From NCBI RefSeq assembly GCF_018613235.1, contig NZ_JAGGQP010000041.1, forward strand, positions 1 to 64,000: a DNA stretch of 64,000 nucleotides, in the 5' to 3' direction. The position numbers and the translations under genes were made by a program. The notes below the pieces were generated by a model, which saw nothing but the letters and a program-made list of their open reading frames with translations, did not search any database and had not been told where the DNA came from. Shown one piece after another: positions 1 through 10,141 of this stretch; the first letter of the stretch is position 1, and every line of letters begins with the position of its first letter. Source of the stretch: Bacillus sp. ISL-41 (GTDB taxonomy: Bacteria > Bacillota > Bacilli > Bacillales > Cytobacillaceae).

Positions 1-49
1 CGATGGTAGTTGGGGGTTTCCCCCTGTGAGAGTAGGACGCCGCCGGGCA
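1..49 (+). rRNA. rrf: 5S ribosomal RNA, 3' end (partial)
   Basis: The first ~49 bases match the 3' end of Bacillus 5S rRNA: the GGGGGTTTCCCCC hairpin followed by the conserved GAGAGTAGGACG stretch and the final stem strand. The gene begins upstream of the window. The exact mature 3' end is uncertain by a few bases. Its position before ctsR fits the rRNA operon found there in B. subtilis. Confidence 0.93.
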
Positions 50-52
50 CGC

Positions 53-85
53 AAAAGAACAGCTATAATGGCTGTTCTTTTTTTG
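53..85 (+). terminator. Intrinsic terminator of the rRNA operon
   Basis: A perfect 11-bp stem (arms 53-63 and 71-81, 7-nt loop) runs into an uninterrupted T tract ending at 84. It lies 4 nt behind the 5S rRNA. Confidence 0.93.
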
Positions 86-140
86 TGTGTTGATTTTAGA
101 AAGATGCCGGATATAGCGCAGCGGATGCTTATATGCGATT

Positions 141-415
141 GATTTTAGACAGATTTGAAGAAAAAACAGGATTAGGTGTCAAAAGATGATCCAACTTAAG
201 ACAGGTTTAAAGGAAAAGTACGAAAAGTTGTCAAAAGAAGAGCCAACTTAAGACAGGTTTGAAGGAAAAGCAGGAAAAGCTGTCAAAAGAAGAGCCAACT
301 TCAGACAGGTTTGAATGAAAAGCATAAAAAGCTGTCAAAAGATGAGGCAACTTCAGACAAGTTTATAGGAAAAAATAAAAAGCTGTCACAACCTGATCCA
401 ACTTTGGACAAGTAG
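141..415. repeat. Tandem 52-nt intergenic repeat array (variant A)
   Basis: Units start at 177, 229, 281, 333 and 384, so the spacing is 52, 52, 52 and 51 nt. The last unit is truncated, and a degenerate half-unit precedes the array from about 141. Every unit begins with TGTC and carries GACA 23 nt further on. The paired arms continue inward as AAG/CTT, giving a 27-nt inverted-repeat core, and a purine-rich linker of about 25 nt completes the unit. The core of unit 2 (233-244) reads AAAAGAAGAGCC. No reading frame runs through the array. Confidence 0.88.
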
Positions 416-440
416 TTGCTTATCTTCTCTAAACTCCTGG

Positions 441-474
441 TGCGTTAATCCAAGAAGGATTGACGCATTTTTTG
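441..474 (+). terminator. Intrinsic terminator without an obvious upstream gene
   Basis: An 11-bp stem (441-451 with 457-467, one G.T pair, 5-nt loop) is followed by a run of T. No coding sequence lies between the rRNA terminator and this hairpin, only the 52-nt repeat array. It may end a non-coding transcript across the array, or be a remnant of a lost gene. Confidence 0.75.
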
Positions 475-663
475 TGGAATTTATTTAACAATCAGAGCGC
501 TTACTAGTTACTCTAAAATCATTATGAATATCTAGCTATATAATTTTAAAAGTATAATTCGGACAACAGTAAATTGGTTTATTTCAACTACTTCAAGAAG
601 TCTACAAAGATTACTTTTAGAAAAATACTATTTTTAAACAGCAAGACTAACAGGAGGAATGAA

Positions 664-948
664 ATGAAAAAACAATTAAATATTTGGTCATTCATCTTTT
701 CAACACTCTGGCTTTTACTATTTTTTATAGTTTCCTCCACAGGGCCTATTGATTATACGATATTAGGCACACAACCATTCGTTCTGCTTTTATATGTAAC
801 CTTGCTGACTTTTATAACAGGGCTTTTAGGGATGGCAGGTATGGAAGATTGGAAGGGCATGGCCAGGAGTTTTTCGACGGTTATCCTGACTTTAGGATTA
901 TCCACGTTTTTAACTATCATCATCTTTTTTGGCCATTTATTAAGTTAG
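664..948 (+). CDS. Small membrane protein of unknown function
   Basis: This 94-residue protein has three hydrophobic segments (about residues 7-25, 37-57 and 69-92) joined by short loops. The central loop is polar and contains a GMEDWKGMAR stretch. The start at 664 is chosen because a strong AGGAGG site lies 7 nt upstream; the frame stays open further 5' but without a ribosome binding site. It stands alone between the rRNA operon and ctsR, a place that is empty in B. subtilis, so it is probably accessory. I do not recognise the family and infer no function beyond integral membrane location. Confidence 0.7.
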   Translation: MKKQLNIWSFIFSTLWLLLFFIVSSTGPIDYTILGTQPFVLLLYVTLLTFITGLLGMAGMEDWKGMARSFSTVILTLGLSTFLTIIIFFGHLLS

Positions 949-1219
949 AGGATCCCACTTATACAGGCACAGGTGAGTTCCCCGAAAAATAAAATATACC
1001 AGCACTTTCTTCATAAGAAAATGCTTATGCTCTACAGAAATATAAATTGCCAATCAGGCACTGGCTCACACGCATAAAAGCTGGTTCTGAACATTTTTTA
1101 ATCGATGTGCCCAGATACAAGTTTCCACATGTTACAAAATGGGTATAATAACCAACACACCCCTTATTGTCATGTTTTGGCATACATAATTTTGACGAAC
1201 ATAGTTCAGGATGCATTCA
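949..1219. other. Spacer without a recognisable gene
   Basis: Between the small membrane protein gene and the ctsR promoter I see no open frame with a ribosome binding site. An 11-bp stem with one mismatch (1001-1011 with 1015-1025) could be a weak end signal for the membrane protein gene, but it has no T tract. Confidence 0.5.
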
Positions 1220-1271
1220 TTGCATCGAAAAAAATTTTTTTGTATAATTAAAGTCAAATATAGTCAAAGTC
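1220..1271 (+). promoter_or_regulatory. ctsR promoter and CtsR operator
   Basis: TTGCAT (1220-1225) and TATAAT (1243-1248) are separated by 17 nt, a near-consensus sigma-A promoter. Directly downstream, 1252-1271 holds the tandem heptads AGTCAAA-TAT-AGTCAAA followed by a third partial GTC. This is the known direct-repeat operator of CtsR. Repressor bound there would cover the transcription start and give autoregulation of the operon. Confidence 0.92.
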
Positions 1272-1288
1272 AGAATGGGGGAGGTTTA

Positions 1289-1750
1289 GTGAGGAATATA
1301 TCGGACATCATAGAACATTACCTTAAGCAGGTTTTAGAAATGAGCGATAAGGACATCGTTGAAATCAAGCGAAGTGAAATCGCCGATAAATTTCAGTGCG
1401 TGCCGTCCCAGATCAATTATGTCATCAATACAAGGTTCACGATTGAAAGAGGCTATCTTGTTGAGAGCAAACGGGGTGGCGGCGGCTACATCCGGATCAT
1501 CAAAGTCCAGGCTTATGATCATGCACATTTGATTGATGATTTACTGTCTTTGATACAGACACGAATTTCGCAAAGCAGTGCTGAGCATGTCATCTTCCGT
1601 CTTGTGGAGGAAGATGTTGTCACTGACCGTGAGGCAAAGATCATGCTGAGTGTGCTCGACAGGTCCATCCTGTATATAGAGCTGCCGCAGCGTGATGAGC
1701 TGCGTGCGCGAATGTTGAAAGCCATGCTGATGGCATTGAAGTATAAATAA
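1289..1750 (+). CDS. ctsR: CtsR, transcriptional repressor of class III heat-shock genes
   Basis: CtsR represses clp genes at normal temperature and is inactivated by heat and McsB. The 153-residue product has an N-terminal winged helix-turn-helix (about 1-70) with the glycine-rich thermosensing wing at 62-70 (RGGGGYIRI). R62 is the position known to be modified by McsB. A C-terminal helical dimerisation domain follows. The GTG at 1289 is chosen because it gives the family N-terminus and has GGGGAGG 6 nt upstream; the frame is open 26 codons further up, but that stretch overlaps the promoter and operator. First gene of ctsR-mcsA-mcsB-clpC. Confidence 0.97.
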   Translation: MRNISDIIEHYLKQVLEMSDKDIVEIKRSEIADKFQCVPSQINYVINTRFTIERGYLVESKRGGGGYIRIIKVQAYDHAHLIDDLLSLIQTRISQSSAEHVIFRLVEEDVVTDREAKIMLSVLDRSILYIELPQRDELRARMLKAMLMALKYK

Positions 1751-1777
1751 TATCAAAGCAGATAAAGAGGTGAGGGC

Positions 1778-2326
1778 ATGATCTGCCAAGAGTGTAATCA
1801 AAGGCCGGCAACGCTGCACTTCACGAATTATTCAAATGGAGAAAAAACGGAATTGCACTTGTGTGAAATATGCGCACAAGAAAAAGGCGAATTGTTTATG
1901 ATGAACAACGGCCCTGCTTTTTCGATCAATAGCTTGCTTGCTGGATTGTTGAATATGGAACCTGCTTTTCCTGAACAGAAAAAGAATGCCTTTGACGCTG
2001 AGCAAGTTGCCCAGTGCCCGCAATGTTCAATGACATTTCCGCAGTTTGTGAAAGTCGGCAGATTTGGCTGTGCGACTTGCTATGATGCTTTTCGTGAACA
2101 ATTAACCCCGATTGTTAGGAGGCTCCATAGTGGTAATTCCATGCACAATGGAAAAATCCCTAAAAGAGTCGGCGGTGACCTTCATGTAAGGAAGACAATC
2201 GATCAGCTGAAGCAAACTCTGAAAAGCCTGATTTCAGCTGAGGAATTTGAGCAGGCTGCTGAGACAAGGGACCAGATCAGGGAACTTGAGAGGAAATTGT
2301 CAGCAGGTCAAGAGGGAGGGGAGTAG
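1778..2326 (+). CDS. mcsA: McsA, zinc-binding activator of the McsB arginine kinase
   Basis: McsA binds McsB and stimulates its kinase activity, and it also takes part in metal tolerance. The 182-residue product carries four CxxC pairs typical of the family: C3/C6, C29/C32, C80/C83 and C98/C101. A C-terminal UVR domain (about 140-175) resembles that of ClpC and UvrB. It lies 27 nt after ctsR and 2 nt before mcsB, so McsA and its partner are made together. All cysteines expected for zinc binding are present. Confidence 0.96.
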   Translation: MICQECNQRPATLHFTNYSNGEKTELHLCEICAQEKGELFMMNNGPAFSINSLLAGLLNMEPAFPEQKKNAFDAEQVAQCPQCSMTFPQFVKVGRFGCATCYDAFREQLTPIVRRLHSGNSMHNGKIPKRVGGDLHVRKTIDQLKQTLKSLISAEEFEQAAETRDQIRELERKLSAGQEGGE

Positions 2327-2328
2327 CC

Positions 2329-3411
2329 TTGTCATTGGAGAAGTTTATCAATCAGGCTGTCAGCTCCTGGATGAGTGATGATGGTCCTGATTCAGATATC
2401 GTCCTTAGCTCTCGCATCCGCTTTGCAAGGAACCTTGACGAGTATAATTTTCCGACATTGTTCTCTAATGGTGAAGCAGAGGCAGTGACAGGTACGATCA
2501 TGGAACGTGCCAGCAATACATCGACAGCTGCTTTTGGTCAGTTGGAAATGATTAAAATGGATGAAATTCCGCCTTTGCAGAAAAGGGTGCTGGTCGAGAA
2601 GCATTTGATCAGTCCGAATCTGGCAGAAAACTCCGTTCATGGTGCCGTCCTGTTATCTGAAAATGAAGAAGTGAGCATCATGATCAATGAGGAAGACCAT
2701 ATCAGGATTCAATGTTTATTCCCAGGCTTCCAGCTAGGTGAAGCCCTCAAGGCTGCCAATGAAATCGATGACTGGCTTGAGGAATATGTCAATTACGCGT
2801 TTGATGAGAATTTCGGCTATCTAACCAGCTGTCCTACGAATGTGGGTACTGGCCTGAGGGCATCGGTGATGATGCACCTGCCTGGCCTTGTTTTGACACA
2901 GCAAATGAACCGGATCGTCCCGGCGATTAACCAGCTTGGTTTGGTGGTAAGAGGTATTTACGGCGAGGGCAGTGAAGCACTCGGCAATATTTTTCAAATA
3001 TCGAACCAAATTACGCTCGGAAAATCGGAAGAGGACATTGTAGACGATTTAAAAAGTGTCGTAAGCCAGATTATATCTCAGGAAAGGTCGGCACGGGAAG
3101 CATTAGCGAAGACTTCGAACATACAATTAGAAGACAGAGTGTTTCGGTCATATGGAACACTTGCAAACAGCAGGATCATCGAAACGAAGGAAGCTGCCCG
3201 CTGCTTATCAGATTTAAGGCTTGGAATAGATATGGGTTTTATACAAAATATATCCAAATCGATTTTGAATGAGTTGATGATATTAACTCAGCCCGGGTTT
3301 TTACAGCAATATGCGGGAGGTCCATTAAGACCGAATGAACGGGATATCCGCAGGGCTGCTTTAATAAGAGAACGATTGAAAATGGAAACAAAAGACGAGT
3401 CAGGAGGATGA
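2329..3411 (+). CDS. mcsB: McsB, protein-arginine kinase
   Basis: McsB phosphorylates arginines on client proteins, which marks them for ClpC-ClpP degradation and inactivates CtsR. The 360-residue protein has the phosphagen-kinase fold: the SSRIRFARN nucleotide-binding motif (27-35), the NEEDH loop (120-124) with the catalytic glutamate, and C168 in the CPTN segment. The TTG start lies 2 nt after the mcsA stop and is preceded by GGAGGGGAG within the mcsA 3' end. Length and start agree with the family. Confidence 0.96.
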   Translation: MSLEKFINQAVSSWMSDDGPDSDIVLSSRIRFARNLDEYNFPTLFSNGEAEAVTGTIMERASNTSTAAFGQLEMIKMDEIPPLQKRVLVEKHLISPNLAENSVHGAVLLSENEEVSIMINEEDHIRIQCLFPGFQLGEALKAANEIDDWLEEYVNYAFDENFGYLTSCPTNVGTGLRASVMMHLPGLVLTQQMNRIVPAINQLGLVVRGIYGEGSEALGNIFQISNQITLGKSEEDIVDDLKSVVSQIISQERSAREALAKTSNIQLEDRVFRSYGTLANSRIIETKEAARCLSDLRLGIDMGFIQNISKSILNELMILTQPGFLQQYAGGPLRPNERDIRRAALIRERLKMETKDESGG

Positions 3412-3415
3412 TCTT

Positions 3416-5854
3416 ATGATGTTTGGACGATTTACCGAGAGAGCACAAAAAGTATTGGCACTCGCACAGGAAGAGGCCATTCGCCTTGGACATAACAATA
3501 TCGGCACAGAACACATCTTACTTGGCCTGGTGCGTGAAGGTGAGGGCATTGCGGCAAAGGCGCTTTATGGACTTGGTCTTGGAGCGGAGAAAATCCAGAA
3601 GGAAGTTGAGAACCTGATTGGCCGTGGCCAGGAAACTTCCCAGACAATCCACTATACGCCAAGAGCTAAGAAGGTCATCGAACTTTCGATGGATGAGGCA
3701 AGGAAGCTGGGCCACTCCTATGTTGGAACAGAGCATATCCTGCTTGGATTGATCCGTGAGGGAGAGGGCGTGGCTGCAAGAGTACTGAACAATCTTGGTG
3801 TCAGCCTGAACAAGGCGCGCCAGCAGGTTCTTCAGCTGCTTGGAAGCAATGAAACTTCAGGACATCAGGGTGGCGGAACGGCTAATGCCAATACGCCGAC
3901 ACTTGACAGCCTTGCAAGGGACTTAACAGCAATCGCCAGGGAAGGCAGCCTTGATCCGGTCATCGGCCGTGCTAAGGAAATCCAGCGCGTCATTGAAGTG
4001 TTAAGCCGCCGGACGAAGAACAACCCTGTATTGATCGGTGAACCTGGTGTAGGTAAAACAGCGATTGCTGAAGGCTTGGCACAGCAAATCGTCAATAACG
4101 AGGTACCGGAAATCCTTCGTGACAAGCGTGTCATGACTCTTGATATGGGGACAGTTGTTGCAGGGACAAAGTACCGCGGTGAATTTGAGGACCGCCTGAA
4201 AAAGGTTATGGATGAAATTCGCCAGGCAGGAAATATCATTCTATTCATCGATGAGCTCCATACATTAATTGGTGCCGGCGGAGCTGAGGGCGCGATTGAC
4301 GCTTCCAATATCCTGAAGCCGTCACTTGCACGCGGCGAACTGCAATGTATCGGTGCAACAACATTGGATGAATACCGTAAATACATCGAAAAAGATGCTG
4401 CGCTAGAACGACGCTTCCAGCCGATTACTGTCGATGAGCCAACTTCGGAAGAGTCTGTGCAAATTTTAAAAGGGCTTCGTGACCGCTATGAAGCTCACCA
4501 CAGAGTATCGATTACGGATGAGGCAATTGAAGCGGCAGTAAAATTATCTGACCGCTACATCTCTGACCGATTCCTTCCGGATAAAGCAATTGACTTAATT
4601 GATGAAGCAGGTTCTAAGGTTCGCCTGCGCTCCTATACAACTCCGCCTAACCTTAAGGAGCTTGAGGTGAAGCTGGAGGAAGTGCGCAAGGAGAAGGATG
4701 CTTCTGTACAAAGTCAGGAGTTTGAAAAGGCAGCTTCATTAAGAGATACAGAACAGCGTCTTCGTGAACAGCTTGAAAATACGAAAAAGTCATGGAAAGA
4801 AAAGCAGGGCAAGGAAAACAGTGAAGTGACAGTGGAAGACATCGCCCATGTGGTGTCCAGCTGGACGAATATCCCTGTTTCCAAGCTAGCGCAAACTGAA
4901 ACAGATAAGCTCCTGAACCTAGAGGAAATCCTTCATTCCCGTGTCATTGGCCAGGATGAAGCAGTTAAAGCAGTTTCCAAGGCCGTTAGACGCGCGCGTG
5001 CAGGCTTAAAGGACCCTAAACGTCCAATCGGTTCATTTATCTTCCTTGGACCAACAGGTGTCGGTAAAACAGAATTGGCGAGAGCCCTGGCAGAATCCAT
5101 GTTCGGTGATGAAGATGCGATGATCCGCGTCGATATGTCAGAGTATATGGAAAAGCATTCAACGTCCCGTCTTGTTGGTTCACCTCCAGGATATGTCGGA
5201 TATGATGAAGGCGGCCAATTGACTGAGAAGGTACGCAGAAAGCCATACTCGGTCATCCTGCTTGATGAAATTGAAAAAGCGCATCCAGATGTGTTCAACA
5301 TCTTGCTGCAGGTACTCGAGGATGGCCGTTTGACGGACTCCAAGGGCCGGACAGTCGACTTCCGCAATACCATCATGATCCTGACATCCAATGTCGGAGC
5401 AGAAGCGTTAAAGCGGAATAAATATGTCGGCTTCAATATCCAGGATGGAGAACAGGATTACAAAGATATGAAGGGTAAAGTGATGGAGGAGCTGAAAAAA
5501 GCGTTCCGTCCTGAATTCCTTAACCGTATCGATGAAATCATCGTCTTCCATGCGCTCGAAAAGCCGCATTTAAAAGAAATCGTTACATTGATGTCCGACC
5601 AGCTTGTGAAACGCCTGAAAGAACAGGAAATCACACTAGAGCTGACAGATGCGGCAAAAGAAAAGATTTCGGAGGAAGGCTACGATCCGGAATACGGTGC
5701 ACGTCCGTTACGCAGGGCAATCCAGAAGCATATCGAAGACCAGCTGTCTGAAGAATTGCTGCGTGGAACTGTCCTCACTGGGCAAAATGTCGTCATAGAC
5801 GTTGAGAATGGCGAGTTCGTCGTCAAGGCTCCAGAAGGAACGGCAAAGGCTTAA
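3416..5854 (+). CDS. clpC: ClpC, AAA+ unfoldase of the ClpCP protease
   Basis: ClpC unfolds arginine-phosphorylated or adaptor-delivered proteins and feeds them to ClpP in the cytoplasm. The 812 residues contain two N-terminal Clp repeats (about 1-145), AAA domain 1 with Walker A GEPGVGKT (208-215), a coiled middle domain with a UVR-like motif (about 420-460) that binds adaptors, and AAA domain 2 with Walker A GPTGVGKT (545-552). It starts with ATG ATG, AGGAGG upstream, 4 nt after mcsB, and ends the CtsR operon at a strong terminator. Confidence 0.98.
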   Translation: MMFGRFTERAQKVLALAQEEAIRLGHNNIGTEHILLGLVREGEGIAAKALYGLGLGAEKIQKEVENLIGRGQETSQTIHYTPRAKKVIELSMDEARKLGHSYVGTEHILLGLIREGEGVAARVLNNLGVSLNKARQQVLQLLGSNETSGHQGGGTANANTPTLDSLARDLTAIAREGSLDPVIGRAKEIQRVIEVLSRRTKNNPVLIGEPGVGKTAIAEGLAQQIVNNEVPEILRDKRVMTLDMGTVVAGTKYRGEFEDRLKKVMDEIRQAGNIILFIDELHTLIGAGGAEGAIDASNILKPSLARGELQCIGATTLDEYRKYIEKDAALERRFQPITVDEPTSEESVQILKGLRDRYEAHHRVSITDEAIEAAVKLSDRYISDRFLPDKAIDLIDEAGSKVRLRSYTTPPNLKELEVKLEEVRKEKDASVQSQEFEKAASLRDTEQRLREQLENTKKSWKEKQGKENSEVTVEDIAHVVSSWTNIPVSKLAQTETDKLLNLEEILHSRVIGQDEAVKAVSKAVRRARAGLKDPKRPIGSFIFLGPTGVGKTELARALAESMFGDEDAMIRVDMSEYMEKHSTSRLVGSPPGYVGYDEGGQLTEKVRRKPYSVILLDEIEKAHPDVFNILLQVLEDGRLTDSKGRTVDFRNTIMILTSNVGAEALKRNKYVGFNIQDGEQDYKDMKGKVMEELKKAFRPEFLNRIDEIIVFHALEKPHLKEIVTLMSDQLVKRLKEQEITLELTDAAKEKISEEGYDPEYGARPLRRAIQKHIEDQLSEELLRGTVLTGQNVVIDVENGEFVVKAPEGTAKA

Positions 5855-5873
5855 AATGGCTTAACATGTAAAC

Positions 5874-5913
5874 AAAAGGGGTATACGTACAAAATACGTG
5901 TACCCCTTTTTTT
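5874..5913 (+). terminator. Intrinsic terminator of the ctsR-clpC operon
   Basis: The arms 5874-5889 and 5895-5910 form a 16-bp stem with one G.T pair and a 5-nt loop, followed by a T run. It lies 20 nt behind the clpC stop codon. Confidence 0.93.
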
Positions 5914-6178
5914 AAAAGCTCTTTCCTAATCTTATTGGATATCTCAAGCTTATCGTTGCAAGACAGGGTATTCGAAATCCAACAATATAACCTTTCTTAA
6001 AAGTATTTGGAATTGCACCAACTGGATATGAACATAATTTAAGTAGACAATGTAAGGCATAATCTCCATTCAGTCTTTAAGAAAAAATACATAGGCACTT
6101 CAGTCGCTATCATTTCTTTTATTACTTGTTTGGCTTTATTATAAAGATAATAACTTTTTTAATTGAGAGGCTAAGAAA
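5914..6178. other. clpC-radA spacer, no feature recognised
   Basis: No gene is visible here. A promoter for radA is expected after the clpC terminator, but I find no convincing pair of -35 and -10 boxes. AT-rich sequence at 6120-6155 is the likeliest place. Confidence 0.4.
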
Positions 6179-7558
6179 ATGGCAAAAAGAAAAACAAAGT
6201 TCATGTGCCAGGAATGTGGCTATGAATCTCCGAAATGGATGGGGAAATGTCCGGGATGCGGGCAATGGAATAAGATGGTCGAGGAAGTGGAAAGCACTGG
6301 ATCGGCAAGAAGAGGAGCATTTGCCAATACGGGTAATACGAGTGTAGCTGCAAAGGCCACTCCAATTACCAGTATTGAAACAATCAGTGAGCCGCGGATT
6401 ACGACAGACTTGAATGAGTTGAACCGTGTCCTTGGAGGCGGGGTAGTCAGAGGATCGCTTGTGCTGATAGGCGGGGACCCTGGTATCGGCAAATCGACGT
6501 TATTGCTTCAGGTATCTTACCAGCTCGCCAAGAAGGCGCATTCCGTCCTGTATATTTCAGGTGAGGAATCGATGAGACAAACGAAGCTCCGCGCGGACCG
6601 GCTTGGTGTAACATCGGATAACCTGCTTGTTTATTCGGAAACCAACCTTCATGAAATCTCCCTGACAATCGAAAACAGCAATCCGGATTTTGTCATTGTC
6701 GACTCTATCCAAACTATTTTCCACCCTGAAGTGACCTCTGCTCCGGGAAGCGTGTCACAGGTAAGAGAATGTACAGCCGAGTTAATGAGGATTGCCAAAA
6801 CAAAAGGAATTGCGATTTTTATCGTTGGCCATGTAACGAAGGAAGGCTCGATCGCCGGACCAAGACTGCTGGAGCATATGGTTGATACGGTTCTATATTT
6901 CGAAGGTGAGAGACACCACACTTACAGAATTCTTCGGGCTGTCAAAAACCGTTTCGGATCGACGAATGAAATGGGTATTTTTGAGATGAAGGAAGTAGGT
7001 CTTGAAGAAGTGGCAAACCCCTCGGAAATATTTTTAGAGGAAAGATCCCAGGGAGCTTCGGGTTCAACAGTCGTGGCTTCGATGGAAGGAACGAGGCCTG
7101 TACTGGTTGAAATCCAGGCGCTGATCTCGCCTACTAGCTTTGGGAATCCAAGGCGGATGGCTACCGGAATTGACCATAACCGCGTTTCGCTGCTGATGGC
7201 GGTGCTTGAAAAGCGTGTCGGGTTGCTTCTTGCTAACCAGGATGCTTATTTGAAGGTCGCCGGCGGAGTGAAGCTGGATGAACCGGCAATCGACCTTGCT
7301 GTGGCAGTAAGCATTGCATCTAGCTTCAGGGATAAACCAACCCGTGCTTCTGACTGTATCATTGGCGAGGTCGGGCTGACTGGGGAAGTCAGAAGGGTCT
7401 CGAGGATTGAACAGCGTGTCCAGGAAGCGGCGAAGCTTGGCTTTGAAAGAATTATTTTACCGGAGAATAATCTTGGCGGATGGACTCCTCCACAGGGAGT
7501 TGAGCTTATCGGGGTATCATCTGTCAGCCACGCATTAAAAGTCACCTTGGGAGGTTGA
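6179..7558 (+). CDS. radA: RadA (Sms), DNA repair and branch-migration ATPase
   Basis: RadA is a DnaB-like ATPase that drives branch migration of recombination intermediates in repair and transformation. The 459-residue protein has an N-terminal C4 zinc finger (C10, C13, C24, C27), a RecA-like domain with Walker [10 protein letters not shown] (98-106), the RadA-specific KNRFG motif (256-260) and a C-terminal Lon-protease-like domain (about 285-459). GAGAGG lies 7 nt before the ATG. disA follows after 4 nt, a pairing that fits DisA scanning DNA for the structures RadA acts on. Confidence 0.98.
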   Translation: MAKRKTKFMCQECGYESPKWMGKCPGCGQWNKMVEEVESTGSARRGAFANTGNTSVAAKATPITSIETISEPRITTDLNELNRVLGGGVVRGSLVLIGGDPGIGKSTLLLQVSYQLAKKAHSVLYISGEESMRQTKLRADRLGVTSDNLLVYSETNLHEISLTIENSNPDFVIVDSIQTIFHPEVTSAPGSVSQVRECTAELMRIAKTKGIAIFIVGHVTKEGSIAGPRLLEHMVDTVLYFEGERHHTYRILRAVKNRFGSTNEMGIFEMKEVGLEEVANPSEIFLEERSQGASGSTVVASMEGTRPVLVEIQALISPTSFGNPRRMATGIDHNRVSLLMAVLEKRVGLLLANQDAYLKVAGGVKLDEPAIDLAVAVSIASSFRDKPTRASDCIIGEVGLTGEVRRVSRIEQRVQEAAKLGFERIILPENNLGGWTPPQGVELIGVSSVSHALKVTLGG

Positions 7559-7562
7559 TGGA

Positions 7563-8636
7563 TTGGAACATAAAGAGCTTGAGGAAAAAGAGTTAGGTGA
7601 AATCCTTCAATTCATCGCTCCAGGTACACCTCTAAGGGATGGAATCGATAATGTGCTCCGGGCCAAGACAGGCGGATTGATTGTGTTTGGGTACAATGAA
7701 AAAGTTAAAAACCTGGTTGATGGCGGCTTTGAAATCAATTGCAGGTTCAGTCCCAGCTATCTTTATGAACTGGCGAAGATGGATGGCGCGATTATTTTAA
7801 ATGAGACTGGCAGCAAGATCCTATTCGCCAACGCCCAGTTAGCTCCGGATACGGGAGTACCCTCGACTGAGACAGGGATGAGGCACAGGACTGCGGAGCG
7901 GGTGGCAAGGCAAACAAGGGCACTTGTCATCGCAATTTCCCAGCGAAGGAATGTCATTACCCTATACCAGGGAAACCTTCGCTATGCATTGAAGGAAATC
8001 GGCGTCATCTTAACAAAGGCGAACCAGGCCATCCAGACGCTGGAAAAGTATAAAGTGGTGCTTGAACAAAGCATTACCAACCTGGGAATTCTCGAATTTG
8101 AGGATCTTGTCACCTATAATGATTTGCTGCAGGTGATCCATCGTTTTGAAATGGTGCTGAGGATCAAGACGGAGCTTTTTACTTATTTGAGTGAACTCGG
8201 GCAGGAAGGCCGGCTGATCCGCCTGCAAATGCAGGAGCTTTTATTTGAAATGGAAAGAGAAGCACTGCTTGTCATCAAAGATTATTCAGCAGAACCGGAA
8301 GTAAAGGCTGATGTTGTGATGGCCCGTTTCCAGGAGCTTTCAAAGGCAGGGGTCATTGAAGACTCTACCATCCTCAAGCTTCTCGGCCATCAGGGATACG
8401 TGCATATGGATGAATTCATCTGTCCTAGAGGGTACCGAATGCTGAATAAGATTCCGCGGCTGCCGATGATCATTATCGAGAATTTGATCAAACGTTTCGG
8501 CAAATTCACCAATATGATTGCTGCTTCCGTTGAAGAACTGGATGATGTAGAGGGAATCGGCGAAGTAAGAGCCCGGAAAATTAAAGAAGGCTTTAAACTC
8601 ATCAGGGACCAGCTGATGGCGGACCGCCAAATGTAA
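7563..8636 (+). CDS. disA: DisA, DNA-integrity scanning diadenylate cyclase
   Basis: DisA makes c-di-AMP from two ATP while moving along DNA and pauses at branched intermediates. The 357 residues hold the DAC domain (about 1-145) with the catalytic DGA motif (74-76) and the RHR motif (107-109), a helical spine, and a C-terminal helix-hairpin-helix DNA-binding domain (about 300-350). The TTG start has GGGAGG 8 nt upstream, inside the end of radA. It is translationally close to radA and lacks a terminator in between. Confidence 0.97.
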   Translation: MEHKELEEKELGEILQFIAPGTPLRDGIDNVLRAKTGGLIVFGYNEKVKNLVDGGFEINCRFSPSYLYELAKMDGAIILNETGSKILFANAQLAPDTGVPSTETGMRHRTAERVARQTRALVIAISQRRNVITLYQGNLRYALKEIGVILTKANQAIQTLEKYKVVLEQSITNLGILEFEDLVTYNDLLQVIHRFEMVLRIKTELFTYLSELGQEGRLIRLQMQELLFEMEREALLVIKDYSAEPEVKADVVMARFQELSKAGVIEDSTILKLLGHQGYVHMDEFICPRGYRMLNKIPRLPMIIIENLIKRFGKFTNMIAASVEELDDVEGIGEVRARKIKEGFKLIRDQLMADRQM

Positions 8637-8880
8637 TCCCAAACATTGGCGGCCTGCTTTTAATTGACACCCACATGACCCGGTGCTACTTTAAAGATGA
8701 GATTTACTCCTATAGGGATTATGGCAATCTTGCTGTATTACAATAATAATTGTACAAATTACGTAACCTTTACCGTGGTTAAATCGTATAATCATTTGAG
8801 TCTTTATTTTAAGAAAATGTTTGATTACTAGGGTTTCAAAATTTGGAAGTTGTTTATAATGATTAAAAGGAGGTGAAAGG

Positions 8881-9972
8881 ATGTTAAGACGTATCATTCA
8901 AGCCTGCTTCCTGATCATTGGGGGAACGCTTGGTATATTCTTAATTCCTGATTTATTAGCATTAATGAACGCGGGAGACATGACTCTCATCAATAATCCT
9001 TATGTTACTGCTGTTTTAGGCGCACTTATTTTTTATCTTCTTACTTTTTGGGCCGTAGATCCTGTGACCAATTTTGTGAAGTGGGCTGAAGAGTCGCTGA
9101 TCAAGGCACCAATAACAGATGTCCTGTTCGGGAGTGTAGGCCTTTTCTTTGGGTTGCTGGTGGCATTTTTAGTAGGATTTGCCCTTAATGCAATCCAGGT
9201 TCCTGTTGTGAATACAGTGGCGCCGACTCTGCTGACACTTTTATTTGGTTATCTTGGATTCCAGGTCGGATTCAAAAAGCGAGATGAATTGCTTGGTTTA
9301 TTTTCAAGGTCAAAGAAAAAGGGCACTGAAGAAGAAGTGGAAAAAGAAGGCCGTGCAAGAGAGTGGAAGATTCTCGACACAAGTGTGATTATTGATGGCA
9401 GGGTTGCTGATATCTGCCAGACAGGGTTTCTTGAAGGCACCATTGTCATACCGCAGTTTGTCCTGGAAGAGTTACAGCATATCGCTGATTCATCCGATGT
9501 GTTGAAGCGCAATCGCGGACGCCGCGGGTTGGACATCCTTAACCGTATTCAAAAGGAACTTAAGATTAAGGTTGAAATTTATGAAGGTGATTTTGACGAT
9601 ATCCAGGAAGTCGACAGCAAGCTTGTGAAGCTGGCGAAGCTGACAAACGGCGTTGTCGTCACGAACGATTTCAATCTGAACAAAGTATGTGAATTGCAGA
9701 AGGTTGCTGTGCTGAATATCAATGACCTTGCAAATGCGGTGAAACCAGTTGTCCTTCCTGGAGAGGAATTGAGCATCCAGGTCATCAAGGATGGCAAGGA
9801 ACATAATCAGGGCATTGCATACCTGGATGACGGCACCATGATCGTCGTCGAGGAAGGCCGCGATTATATCGGAAAGCGTATCGATGTTCTTGTAACAAGT
9901 GTGCTGCAAACATCAGCTGGCAGGATGATTTTCGCAAAGCCGAAGCAGTTGGAAAAAAGTATAATCAGTTGA
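8881..9972 (+). CDS. yacL: YacL, membrane-anchored PIN-TRAM domain protein
   Basis: The N-terminal ~130 residues contain four hydrophobic helices, so the protein is membrane-bound. A PIN nuclease-type domain follows (about 160-285) with the acidic residue D166 in DTSVIIDG, then a TRAM RNA-binding domain (about 300-358). Members are thought to be RNases, but the substrate of YacL is not known to me. AAAGGAGG precedes the ATG by 7 nt. The 244-nt gap after disA holds no clear terminator. The family length of about 365 residues is matched. Confidence 0.92.
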   Translation: MLRRIIQACFLIIGGTLGIFLIPDLLALMNAGDMTLINNPYVTAVLGALIFYLLTFWAVDPVTNFVKWAEESLIKAPITDVLFGSVGLFFGLLVAFLVGFALNAIQVPVVNTVAPTLLTLLFGYLGFQVGFKKRDELLGLFSRSKKKGTEEEVEKEGRAREWKILDTSVIIDGRVADICQTGFLEGTIVIPQFVLEELQHIADSSDVLKRNRGRRGLDILNRIQKELKIKVEIYEGDFDDIQEVDSKLVKLAKLTNGVVVTNDFNLNKVCELQKVAVLNINDLANAVKPVVLPGEELSIQVIKDGKEHNQGIAYLDDGTMIVVEEGRDYIGKRIDVLVTSVLQTSAGRMIFAKPKQLEKSIIS

Positions 9973-10000
9973 TCCATCCCTCGATGGACCAAGCCTTTAT

Positions 10001-10064
10001 GGGCAGTTGATTCCCGCTTCCTTCATTGATTCATTGAAGGCGTGAAGCAGGGCCTCAACTGCCC
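10001..10064 (+). other. Long hairpin in the yacL-ispD spacer
   Basis: GGGCAGTTGA (10001-10010) is perfectly complementary to TCAACTGCCC (10055-10064). Inside it, CCTTCA/TGAAGG (10020-10025 with 10035-10040) forms a second stem. No T tract follows, so it is not a classical terminator. It could be a structured leader or a processing site. Confidence 0.6.
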
Positions 10065-10141
10065 GTTTATATGTTAAAGTGGTATTAGAAATTTGTTTTT
10101 TTATCAAGGAATGAGCAGATAAAAGGATTGGAGTTTTCATC

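Noticed and set aside
8750-8870. Promoter for yacL (TATAAT at 8787-8792 or 8855-8860)
   Set aside because: Neither -10 has an acceptable -35 box, and the second would start transcription within the ribosome binding site.
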